Assembly: GCA_934561515.1 (NCBI GenBank)
Contig: CAKTGM010000038.1
Coordinates: 1 to 13,735 of the forward strand
From: an uncultured Oscillospiraceae bacterium
GTDB lineage: Bacteria; Bacillota; Clostridia; Oscillospirales; Oscillospiraceae
DNA length: 13,735 nucleotides
Direction of reading: 5' to 3'
Shown: one piece after another, positions 6,500 to 13,130 of the stretch
How the letters are laid out: every line of letters starts with the position of its first letter
Position numbering within the stretch: the stretch's first letter is position 1
Notes under the pieces: generated by a model
Told to the model about the DNA's origin: nothing
Seen by the model: the letters and a program-made list of their open reading frames with translations, nothing else
Database searches by the model: none
Position numbers and translations under genes: made by a program

Positions 6500-6534
6500 A
6501 GTATAGCCTGTCTGCCCGATGCTTTTTTGTCGAA
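6500..6534 (-). promoter_or_regulatory. spoIIA promoter region with Spo0A box
   Basis: A perfect Spo0A box lies at 6528-6534 (TGTCGAA on the plus strand, TTCGACA on the minus strand). A plausible -10 element, TATACT, is at 6500-6505, about 45 bp upstream of the spoIIAA start. At the -35 distance there are only A residues, so no good SigA -35 is visible. This fits activator-dependent transcription with Spo0A bound at or just above the -35 position. In Bacillus subtilis spoIIA uses SigH plus Spo0A; I do not see a convincing SigH promoter here. A weaker second box-like site (TGTCGCT) is at 6567-6573. Confidence 0.65.
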
Positions 6535-6664
6535 AGCGCGCGGCATTTTGATTTTTGTTTGCCGCTTGTCGCTCTGCTCTATCGCGCTGGGCAATTCACC
6601 GGAGCGCTTCGCTTCTCCGACAGGGGGGCGAGGTCCGAAGGGAACCCCGCTTTCAGGAAATGCA

Positions 6665-6702
6665 AAACCGCCGCTGCGCAGTATGCTGCACAGCGGCGGT
6701 TT
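6665..6702 (-). terminator. Terminator of the reductase-acetyltransferase unit
   Basis: A hairpin with 17-bp arms containing a single mismatch and a 4-base loop (TATG); the lower stem is CCGCCGCTG/CAGCGGCGG. On the minus strand it is followed by TTTTG. It starts 11 bp after the acetyltransferase stop codon and would separate that unit from spoIIA transcription further along the same strand. Confidence 0.85.
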
Positions 6703-6713
6703 CACTTCACTTT

Positions 6714-7211
6714 TCAGAGTTCCCGTTCCATCGGGAGATAGGCCGACGCGCCGTGCGGCGCTTCCTCGCCCGTCAGGACAAAGCCATTTTTCTCCCAGAA
6801 GGCCTTGCTCTGCGCATTGCCCCGGTCGACCGCGAGGCGCACCCTGCGAAAGCCCTCTTCGCGCAGCGCATCCAGCGCTTCTCCGATCAGCATCGAGCCG
6901 ACGCCGCGCCCCTGTAAATCCTTTTTCATCATAAAAAAGCCGAGGTAAGTGGTATCGTCCTGCGGATAGCGCTCAATGAGATCCATCACGGCAACAAGCC
7001 CTTCCCCATCGAAGAAGCCGAGATAGTGCTTGTCTGCCGCGCACTTCCCCGGCGGCAGCGCCGTCAGGTCTTCTAAAATGCTCTCCTTCGTCGCAAGCGG
7101 CGGATGGTAGCGGTAGAACTGCTCATTCTCCGCGCAGAGGGCTAAAATCGCATCCGCGTCCGCATCTGTCAGCGGCCGGAGCGCGTATCGCCGCGAAAAA
7201 TCCAGTCTCAT
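6714..7211 (-). CDS. GNAT-family N-acetyltransferase
   Basis: A 165-residue acetyltransferase of the GNAT fold, which transfers an acetyl group from acetyl-CoA to an amine; the substrate is unknown. The acetyl-CoA pyrophosphate-binding motif A is clear: LGFFMMKKDLQGRGVGSMLI (90-109), with Q100-G-R-G-V-G105. Motif B is visible around 128-143 (VDRGNAQSKAFWEKNGF), where the NxxSxxFWxKxGF pattern is typical. The start is ATG at 7211, overlapping the stop of the aldo/keto reductase by 4 bp (ATGA), so the two are translated from one transcript and probably coupled. A terminator follows directly. Nothing in the sequence ties it to a specific target such as ribosomal protein or an antibiotic. Confidence 0.9.
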   Translation of the reverse strand: MRLDFSRRYALRPLTDADADAILALCAENEQFYRYHPPLATKESILEDLTALPPGKCAADKHYLGFFDGEGLVAVMDLIERYPQDDTTYLGFFMMKKDLQGRGVGSMLIGEALDALREEGFRRVRLAVDRGNAQSKAFWEKNGFVLTGEEAPHGASAYLPMEREL

Positions 7212-8236
7212 TTTTCCGCGCGGCTCGCGGCCAGCACTTCCCAGTAGTCCTTGTAATTCGCTTCCAGCAGCGCGGGCGTGTTGAGCCCGTAGGGGCACTT
7301 GGACATACAGTGCCCGCAGTGGAGGCACAGCTCGATCCGGTGCATTTTCTGCTGCCACTCCTCGGTGAGCCACTCTGCGGCGGGCGCTCTTCTCAGCATG
7401 AGCGACATACGCGCGCACTGGTTGATCTCAATGCCCGCAGGGCAGGGCATACAGTAGCCGCAGCCGCGGCAGAAGTCGCCGCAGAGCTCCTTGCGGTCGC
7501 GCTCGATGCGCACCCTGCGCTCGTCCGTCAGTTCGGCGCCCTCGCGGACGCACTGCAAGAATTCGTCCAGCTCGCTCTCGCGCTGCACGCCCCAGATGGG
7601 CACCACGCCCTCCTGCTGCGCCATCCACGCAGCAGCCGTGAAGCCGTCGCGGATGAGTCCGCCCGCCATGCCCTTCATGGCGATGAAGCCCATATTCTGC
7701 GCGCGGCATTTTCTGACAAGCTCCCCCTCCTGCTCGCCGGCAAGGTAGCTGAAGGGAAACTGCAAGGTCTCGTAAAGGCCCGAGTCGATGGCCTCGTGCG
7801 CCACGGCGAGGCGGTGGTTCGTGATGGCGATGTGGCGGATCTTGCCCTGCTTTTTCGCCTCGAGCGCCGCGTCATAGAGGCCGTCCGCCCCGCCCGGCTT
7901 CGGGCAGAAGGCCGGGTTGTGGAACTGGTAGAGGTCGATATAGTCGGTTTTCAGCGTGCGAAGGCTCGTCTCAAGATCCTTCCAGAAGTCCTCCGCCGTC
8001 TGCGCGCCGGTCTTCGTCGCCAGCACGATCTTGTCGCGCATCGTCGAAAACGCCGCGCCGACCTTCTGCTCGCTGTCAGAGTAGGCGCGCGCCGTGTCGA
8101 AAAAGTTGATGCCGCCGTCATAGGCCTTGTGCAGCAGCTTCACCGCGTCCTGCTCGCTGATGCGCTGGATGGGCAGACAGCCGAAGCCGTTTTTCTCAAT
8201 GACCAGCCCGGTCTTTCCAAGCGTGATCCTGTTCAT
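7208..8236 (-). CDS. Aldo/keto reductase with C-terminal double 4Fe-4S ferredoxin domain
   Basis: A 342-residue oxidoreductase. The N-terminal aldo/keto reductase barrel carries the full catalytic tetrad: D47 and Y52 (FFDTARAY), K75 (VLATKT) and H106 (DLYQFHNP), so NAD(P)H-linked carbonyl reduction is expected. The C-terminal part adds two cysteine clusters, C256/C259/C262/C265 (CRGCGYCMPCP) and C304/C307/C310/C314 (CLHCGHCMSKCP), likely binding two 4Fe-4S centres. This architecture is common in anaerobic Clostridia and suggests coupling to ferredoxin-type electron carriers; the substrate is unknown. The start at 8236 follows AGGGGGG; an upstream in-frame start at 8275 lies inside the promoter and is rejected. 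It heads a two-gene unit with the acetyltransferase and is divergent from padR. Confidence 0.93.
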   Translation of the reverse strand: MNRITLGKTGLVIEKNGFGCLPIQRISEQDAVKLLHKAYDGGINFFDTARAYSDSEQKVGAAFSTMRDKIVLATKTGAQTAEDFWKDLETSLRTLKTDYIDLYQFHNPAFCPKPGGADGLYDAALEAKKQGKIRHIAITNHRLAVAHEAIDSGLYETLQFPFSYLAGEQEGELVRKCRAQNMGFIAMKGMAGGLIRDGFTAAAWMAQQEGVVPIWGVQRESELDEFLQCVREGAELTDERRVRIERDRKELCGDFCRGCGYCMPCPAGIEINQCARMSLMLRRAPAAEWLTEEWQQKMHRIELCLHCGHCMSKCPYGLNTPALLEANYKDYWEVLAASRAEK

Positions 8237-8265
8237 AAAAATTCCCCCCTGGTTTTGTTTTTTAT

Positions 8266-8294
8266 AGCATAGCAAAATCGTTCCTTTTTTTCAA
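8266..8294 (-). promoter_or_regulatory. Promoter of the aldo/keto reductase gene
   Basis: On the minus strand, TTGAAA (8289-8294) and TATGCT (8266-8271) are separated by 17 bases, 29 bp upstream of the start codon. It is divergent from the padR promoter, and the two -35 elements are about 15 bp apart, so the padR operators lie outside this promoter. Confidence 0.6.
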
Positions 8295-8309
8295 TCTTTT
8301 GTTTTCACC

Positions 8310-8338
8310 TTGACAATTCTCTCCCGCCCGAATATTAT
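8310..8338 (+). promoter_or_regulatory. Promoter of the padR-SEDS unit
   Basis: A consensus -35 TTGACA (8310-8315) and -10 TATTAT (8333-8338) with a 17-base spacer. The tandem palindromes begin at the base after the -10 element, so a repressor bound there would occupy the transcription start. Confidence 0.88.
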
Positions 8339-8367
8339 GTAGATAATCTACTATATAGATAATCTAC
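8339..8367. promoter_or_regulatory. Tandem palindromic operator, probably for the PadR regulator
   Basis: Two copies of AGATAATCTAC (8341-8351 and 8357-8367) lie 16 bp apart. Each is the core of a palindrome: GTAGAT-A-ATCTAC in the first and TAGAT-A-ATCTA in the second. They sit between the -10 element and the ribosome binding site GGAGGTG (8374-8380) of padR. Autorepression by PadR is inferred from this position and the known habit of the family. Confidence 0.75.
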
Positions 8368-8386
8368 CTATTTGGAGGTGCTTTCC

Positions 8387-8734
8387 ATGCCATTGGACAA
8401 AAGCCTGCTCGCAGGCAGCACGACGATGCTGGTGCTCAAGCTGCTCGACGGGCAGGATATGTACGGCTACCAGATGATCGAGGAGCTTGCCCGCCGCTCC
8501 GACCACGCCTTCGCACTCAAGACCGGCACGCTCTATCCCCTGCTGCACTCGCTCGAGGAAAAGGAGCTGATCCGTTCCTACGAAAAGGACGAGGGCGCAG
8601 TGCGTCCGCGCCGCTACTACCATTTAGCGCGCAAGGGCCGCTCACTGCTGCGCGAAAAGGAAGAAGAATGGACGGAATTTACCGCCGCGGTCGACCGCGT
8701 GCTGAGAGGGGGCGGCTGTCTTGGCTCTGCCTGA
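8387..8734 (+). CDS. PadR-family transcriptional regulator
   Basis: A 115-residue winged-helix regulator of the short PadR subfamily. Typical features are YGYQMIEELARRS (about 26-38), the recognition helix region KTGTLYPLLHSLEEKELIRS (45-64), and the wing RPRRYYHLARKGRSLL. PadR proteins usually repress their own gene and a neighbouring membrane protein or transporter gene, often in response to cell-envelope stress or a small molecule. The start is ATG at 8387 with GGAGGTG seven bases upstream. The gene overlaps the next by 14 bp, so both are in one operon, under a promoter with tandem palindromic operators. The signal it senses cannot be read from the sequence. Confidence 0.93.
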   Translation: MPLDKSLLAGSTTMLVLKLLDGQDMYGYQMIEELARRSDHAFALKTGTLYPLLHSLEEKELIRSYEKDEGAVRPRRYYHLARKGRSLLREKEEEWTEFTAAVDRVLRGGGCLGSA

Positions 8735-10115
8735 GACGTTCACGCACTTTGCCCGTACCGCGGCTGAGCAGCTGCGGTGGAAAGCGGCGCGGCCGCTCGT
8801 CGAGGACGAGCTTCTGACCCACCTCTGCGATCAGCGCGACGCACTGATGGCGGGCGGCATGGATGAAGCTGCCGCAGCGGCAGAGTCCCTTCGCCTGACG
8901 GGCGACCCGTATGAGATCGGCACGGCGCTCGACCGTGTTCACCGTCCGAAAACGCCAAAGCTTCTTTTCGCGCTCGCAGCGCTCATCGCGCTTGCAGGGC
9001 TTGCGTTCACCGCGCTCGTAAGCTTTCGTGACTATCAATTGTCCTATTTTACCGTGCATCACAGCGCGGCGCTGCTGCTCGGCACGGCCGCACTGCTCGC
9101 GGCGTATTTCCTTGATTTTACGCTGCTCGGGCGCTTCGCCCTGCCGCTCGCGCTCGTGTTCCATGCCGCGCTCGTGCCGCTCAGCCTGCTGCCTCTCGGC
9201 GGGTTCCGGCTCTTCCGCTGCACCTATGTTTCGACACATATCCTCCTGCGCGCTCTGCCGCTGCTGTTCCCGCTGATGTTCGCTGTGCTGCTCTACGCGC
9301 TGCGCGGACGGCGCGGCCCCGGCATTTTCGCCGCCCTCGCTGCCCTTGCAGTACAGCTTTTGTTCTGCTTACAAATCCCGAGCCTGATCGATTTGAGCTT
9401 CCTGTTCCTCTGTGACGGCACACTGCTCATTTTCTGCGCCCGCAGCGGTTGGTTTGGGCTCGGCGCAAAGCGGGAGACGCCGCTCGCTGCCTTCCCCATC
9501 GCCGCCTGCATGGCATCGGTTCTCGTTTACGGCGCAGGCTGGTTCGCGCGTCAGCTTGCCATTGTGCGTGATCCTTACTCTTACATTGACAACCACGGCT
9601 ACCGGACCGTTGTATTGCGCGAGCTGCTGCAAAATGCCAAATTCCTCGGCCGGGGCGGCGTGGGACCATACAGCGCACAGCATCTTAGCCGTTGGGAGGG
9701 CTTTGGCATGGTCGACTTACAGGATCACGCGCTGACGCTGCTCGTCCACCGCTGCGGCTATCTGGCGCTCATCGCGCTTATCACACTGCTGACGGCGCTG
9801 CTTGTTCTCGCCTTCCGCCGCTGCCGCAGGCAGGAGAGTATGCTCGCCCGCCTCGTTTCCTACGCAGTTCTCCTGTCGTTCGGCGCGCAGGCGCTCGCCT
9901 ACCTTCTCTGTGATCTCACGCTGCTGCCATTCTCCGCCGCAGCCTTCCCGCTGTTCACCTTCGGTCTCAGGACGCTGCTGGTCAACATGACGCAGCTCGG
10001 TTTTCTGCTCTCCACGCTGCGCACGGGCAGCGTCGTGCGCGATCGGGACTTTTTCACTGCGCAAGCGCGGCCCAAGCGCCGCCTGCGCGTCAGGTTTGAG
10101 TGGGAGCAGGCATAA
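8721..10115 (+). CDS. Divergent SEDS (FtsW/RodA-like) membrane protein with N-terminal prefix domain
   Basis: A 464-residue integral membrane protein with about ten hydrophobic segments between residues 80 and 435. Residues 1-77 form a soluble, helical Ala-rich prefix (MDEAAAAAESLRLTGDPYEI) resembling the permease-prefix domain seen on PadR-linked membrane proteins. The C-terminal half resembles SEDS peptidoglycan polymerases: NHGYRTVVLRELLQ (291-304) recalls GYQxxQS, FLGRGGVG (308-315) recalls the GGxxGxG loop, and FPLFTFGLRTLLVNMTQLGF recalls the SEDS end motif with its small-residue turn. D335 aligns with the catalytic Asp of RodA (HTDF), but the following Glu-Glu pair is His-Arg here. The start is TTG at 8721, after AGGGGG and overlapping padR. 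Function is probably in the cell envelope; polymerase activity is uncertain. A terminator follows. Confidence 0.68.
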   Translation: MALPETFTHFARTAAEQLRWKAARPLVEDELLTHLCDQRDALMAGGMDEAAAAAESLRLTGDPYEIGTALDRVHRPKTPKLLFALAALIALAGLAFTALVSFRDYQLSYFTVHHSAALLLGTAALLAAYFLDFTLLGRFALPLALVFHAALVPLSLLPLGGFRLFRCTYVSTHILLRALPLLFPLMFAVLLYALRGRRGPGIFAALAALAVQLLFCLQIPSLIDLSFLFLCDGTLLIFCARSGWFGLGAKRETPLAAFPIAACMASVLVYGAGWFARQLAIVRDPYSYIDNHGYRTVVLRELLQNAKFLGRGGVGPYSAQHLSRWEGFGMVDLQDHALTLLVHRCGYLALIALITLLTALLVLAFRRCRRQESMLARLVSYAVLLSFGAQALAYLLCDLTLLPFSAAAFPLFTFGLRTLLVNMTQLGFLLSTLRTGSVVRDRDFFTAQARPKRRLRVRFEWEQA

Positions 10116-10124
10116 AAACAGTGC

Positions 10125-10162
10125 AAGGAGGGGCTTCTCTTTCAAAAGAGAAGCCCCTCCTT
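10125..10162. terminator. Bidirectional terminator between the SEDS gene and valS
   Basis: A perfect 17-bp stem (AAGGAGGGGCTTCTCTT and its complement) with a 4-base loop, lying between two convergent genes: 10 bp after the SEDS stop and 19 bp before the valS stop. On the plus strand it ends in TTTTG; on the minus strand the stem is followed by TTGCACTG and then TTTTT. It can serve both transcripts, better on the plus strand. Confidence 0.9.
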
Positions 10163-10181
10163 TTGATGCTGTGCGATCTCG

Positions 10182-12815
10182 TTATTTCTTCATTGCGGCG
10201 GCGGAAGCATCGAGCTTCTCGATGAGCGCGCGGAGCTTTTCCGCGTCGGCGCGCGCGCCGTTCACGACGGCCTCGGGCGCCTTGGCGAGGAAGCCCTGAT
10301 TATTGAGCTTGTTCTCGATGCCGGCGAGCTGCTTTTCGGCGTTCGCCTTCTCCTTGGCGATGCGCGCAAGCTCCTTTTCAAAGTCGACCAGCTCTGCAAG
10401 CGGCATGAAGATGCGCGCGGCGTGGGTGTCGACCTCGACCTTGCCGTCTGCGTCGATGGCGGCGTCAGCCGGAACGATCGTCACATCGCTTGCGGAGGCA
10501 AGGCGCGTGAAGAACGGAATGCCGGCGGTGAAGCTCGCCTCGTTCGCGGTCGAAACGGTGTAGTGCACCTTCTTCGACGGGGCGACGTTCATCTCGTTGC
10601 GGCGGGCACGGATGGCGGTGATGGCCTCGATGACCGTCTGCATCGCCTCTTCCTCGGCGGGGAAGCAGAACTTCTCGTTGTACTCCGGCCACTTGGAGAG
10701 CATCAGGAACTCGCCCTCGTGCGGCAGCGCCTGCCAGATCTCCTCGGTGATGAACGGCATGAACGGGTGCAGGAGCTTGAGCGTCTCGATGAGGACATAG
10801 CAGAGGACGTTCTGCGCGTTCTCGCGCGCGGCGGGATCGTCGCTGTTGAGGCGGTTCTTCGTCAGCTCGATGAACCAGTCGCAGTAGTTGTCCCAGATGA
10901 AGTCGTAAATCTTCGCGGACGCGACGCCGAGCTCGAAGGCGTCCATGTTGTCCGTGACCTCGCGGATGAGCGTATTAAGCTTGGAGAGGATCCACTTGTC
11001 CTCGAGCTCGAGCTTTTCGGGCAGCGCAACGTGGTCGATCGTCAGGTTCATCATCACGAAGCGGCTCGCGTTCCAGATCTTGTTGCAGAAGTTGCGCATC
11101 GCCTCGCACTTTTCGACATAGAAGCGCATATCGTTGCCCGGGGAGTTGCCGGTGATGAGGTTGAAGCGCAGCGCGTCCGCGCCGTACTTCTCGGCCATCT
11201 CCAGCGGGTCGATGCCGTTGCCGAGGGACTTGGACATCTTGCGGCCCTTGTCGTCGCGGACGAGGCCGTGGATGAAGACGGTCTTGAACGGCTCCTTCTT
11301 CATCTGCTCCATGCCGGAGAAGATCATGCGCGCGACCCAGAAGAAGATGATATCATAGCCCGTGACCATGACGGACGTGGGATACCAGTAGTTGAGGTCG
11401 GCCGAGGTCGTATCGGGCCAGCCCATCGTGGAGAAGGGCCAGAGCGCGGAAGAGAACCATGTATCAAGCACGTCCTCCTCGCGCGTTAAGTGCTTGCAGC
11501 CGCACTTTTCGCACTCCGTCGGGTCGTCGCGCTTGACGTTGATGTGGCCGCACTCGTCGCAGTACCACGCGGGGATCTGATGGCCCCACCAGAGCTGACG
11601 GGAGATGCACCAGTCGTGCACGTTCTCCATCCAATTGATATAGGTCTTGGTGAAACGCTCGGGCACGAACTTGATCGTGCCGTCGTTGACGACGCGGATG
11701 GCCTCCTTGGCAAGCGGCTCCATCTTGACGAACCACTGCGCGGAGATGAGCGGCTCAACGTCGTTGTGGCAGCGGTAGCAGGTGCCGACGTTGTGAGAGT
11801 ACGGCTCGGTCTTGACGAGGTAGCCCTGCTCTTCAAGATCCTTCACCAGTGCCTTGCGGCACTCGTAGCGGTCCATGCCGTTGTACTTGCCGCCGTTTTC
11901 GTTGATCGTACCGTCGTCGGCAATGACGCGGATGACCTCGAGGTTGTGGCGCAGGCCCACCTCAAAGTCGTTGGGATCGTGCGCGGGGGTCATCTTGACC
12001 GCGCCCGTGCCGAAGCCGATCTCGCAGTACTCGTCGCCCACGATGGGGATCTCGCGGTTCATGATGGGCAGGATGCACTTCTTGCCGATGAGGTGCTTGA
12101 ACTTCTCGTCCTCGGGGTTGACCGCAACGCCCGTATCGCCCATCATCGTCTCGGGACGGGTGGTGGCAACGACGATGTCACCGCTGCCGTCAGAGAGCGG
12201 ATAGCGGATATACCAGAGATTGCCGGGCTTGTCGACATACTCGACCTCCGCGTCGGAAAGCGCGGTCAGGCAGTGGGGACACCAGTTGATGATGCGGCTG
12301 CCCTTGTAGATGAGGCCCTTGTCGTAAAGCTCGCAGAAGGTCTCGCGCACAGCCTTGGAGCAGCCCTCGTCCATCGTGAAGCGGGAGCGGGACCAGTCGC
12401 AGCTCGCGCCCATCTTCTGCTGCTGCTCGACGATGCGGTTGCCGTACTTTTCCTTCCACTGCCACACGCGCTGCAAGAACTTCTCGCGGCCGAGGTCGTA
12501 GCGCGTCAGGCCTTCCTTGGTGCGCAGCTCCTCCTCCACCTTGATCTGCGTGGCGATGCCCGCGTGGTCGGTGCCGGGAAGCCACAGGGCGGAGTAGCCC
12601 TGCATACGCTTAAAGCGCGTCAGGATATCCTGAAGGGTCGAGTCCATCGCGTGACCCATGTGCAGCTGGCCGGTGACGTTCGGCGGCGGCATGACGATGG
12701 AAAAGGGCTTTTTGTCGGGGTCGGGCTCGGCCTTGAAGCAGTCGTGGTCCATCCACATCTGATAGACGCGGCCTTCGACCTGCTGCGGCTCATAGATCTT
12801 GGGTAATTCTTTCAT
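10182..12815 (-). CDS. valS: Valyl-tRNA synthetase
   Basis: Charges tRNA-Val with valine in the cytoplasm; 877 residues, normal for the bacterial enzyme. Class I signatures: PPPNVTGQLHMGH with HMGH at 52-55, and KMSKS at 526-530 (DKGRKMSKSLGNG). The editing domain begins around 200 (VVATTRPETMMGDT at 215-228 and GTGAVKMTPAHDPNDFEVG at 269-287). Zinc-type cysteine pairs are C347/C350, C419/C422 and C435/C438. The last 60 or so residues form the basic coiled-coil arm (ELARIAKEKANAEKQLAGIE) that contacts tRNA. The start is ATG at 12815 with AGGAG upstream; a longer frame to 12929 runs through the T-box leader and is rejected. Expression is controlled by the valine T-box upstream. Confidence 0.98.
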   Translation of the reverse strand: MKELPKIYEPQQVEGRVYQMWMDHDCFKAEPDPDKKPFSIVMPPPNVTGQLHMGHAMDSTLQDILTRFKRMQGYSALWLPGTDHAGIATQIKVEEELRTKEGLTRYDLGREKFLQRVWQWKEKYGNRIVEQQQKMGASCDWSRSRFTMDEGCSKAVRETFCELYDKGLIYKGSRIINWCPHCLTALSDAEVEYVDKPGNLWYIRYPLSDGSGDIVVATTRPETMMGDTGVAVNPEDEKFKHLIGKKCILPIMNREIPIVGDEYCEIGFGTGAVKMTPAHDPNDFEVGLRHNLEVIRVIADDGTINENGGKYNGMDRYECRKALVKDLEEQGYLVKTEPYSHNVGTCYRCHNDVEPLISAQWFVKMEPLAKEAIRVVNDGTIKFVPERFTKTYINWMENVHDWCISRQLWWGHQIPAWYCDECGHINVKRDDPTECEKCGCKHLTREEDVLDTWFSSALWPFSTMGWPDTTSADLNYWYPTSVMVTGYDIIFFWVARMIFSGMEQMKKEPFKTVFIHGLVRDDKGRKMSKSLGNGIDPLEMAEKYGADALRFNLITGNSPGNDMRFYVEKCEAMRNFCNKIWNASRFVMMNLTIDHVALPEKLELEDKWILSKLNTLIREVTDNMDAFELGVASAKIYDFIWDNYCDWFIELTKNRLNSDDPAARENAQNVLCYVLIETLKLLHPFMPFITEEIWQALPHEGEFLMLSKWPEYNEKFCFPAEEEAMQTVIEAITAIRARRNEMNVAPSKKVHYTVSTANEASFTAGIPFFTRLASASDVTIVPADAAIDADGKVEVDTHAARIFMPLAELVDFEKELARIAKEKANAEKQLAGIENKLNNQGFLAKAPEAVVNGARADAEKLRALIEKLDASAAAMKK

Positions 12816-12857
12816 TGGCTTTCTCCTATCTTTTGAACAATATTGCTCTTTTTTAAC

Positions 12858-13095
12858 AAAAAAACGCCCTGGGCAGATTTTTCTGCTCAGGGCGATCAGA
12901 AGACCGTGGTACCACCTGAATTCCCGCACTTGCGGACACTCATGACTCTGTAACGGGAGTTCCCGTCCGGCTTACTCCTCCTTCAGCACGGCAGCTCCGA
13001 GGCGACTTCCCCGCATCCTTCACAAGAGCTTTCACCATCCGCTCTCTCTCTTCGCATCCGGATACGGATACTGCTCCTCTTCTTTGCTTTTTCCA
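12858..13095 (-). ncRNA. T-box leader of valS, GUC (valine) specifier
   Basis: A tRNA-sensing leader: uncharged tRNA-Val stabilises the antiterminator and lets transcription enter valS. On the minus strand the T-box core AGGTGGTACCACGG (12904-12917) is present; its TGGT would pair with the ACCA end of tRNA-Val. Upstream, stem I shows an AGTA motif (GAGCAGTATCC), a GGATGGTGAAAGC segment, and closing GCAG/CTGC ends. The specifier loop reads GAAGTCGCC, with GTC at 13004-13006 followed by a purine. The intrinsic terminator (12865-12894) has a stem CGCCCTG/CAGGGCG plus GCAGA/TCTGC and is followed by seven T residues. About 240 nt, the normal length. The transcript start near 13095 is estimated from the promoter. 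Confidence 0.93.
12865..12894 (-). terminator. T-box regulated intrinsic terminator
   Basis: Stem of 7 plus 5 base pairs with one internal G-T position and a short A-rich loop on the minus strand, followed by TTTTTTT (12858-12864). It would be read through only when uncharged tRNA-Val favours the competing antiterminator. Confidence 0.88.
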
Positions 13096-13101
13096 CGCTG
13101 A

Positions 13102-13130
13102 ATCATACCGTTTTTTGCGCCGCTTGTCAA
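13102..13130 (-). promoter_or_regulatory. SigA-type promoter of the T-box-valS transcript
   Basis: On the minus strand, TTGACA (13125-13130) and TATGAT (13102-13107) are separated by 17 bases. The -35 hexamer contains the TGA stop codon of the sigma factor gene, so valS follows it with no intergenic gap at the promoter level. No terminator separates the two genes before the T-box terminator. Confidence 0.88.

Noticed and set aside
6153..6934. Several open frames on both strands across the spoIIA promoter region
   Set aside because: They are low-complexity Arg/Ala/Ser-rich, cross the promoter and terminator hairpin, and lack ribosome binding sites.
7310..8272. Plus-strand open frame of 320 codons
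   Set aside because: Antisense to the aldo/keto reductase, whose catalytic tetrad and cysteine clusters prove the minus-strand reading.
10422..12806. Two long plus-strand open frames (355 and 438 codons)
   Set aside because: Both are antisense to valS, which has all expected motifs.
12816..12929. N-terminal extension of ValRS by 38 residues
   Set aside because: It is read out of the T-box core and terminator; the ATG at 12815 has a ribosome binding site and starts a typical ValRS.
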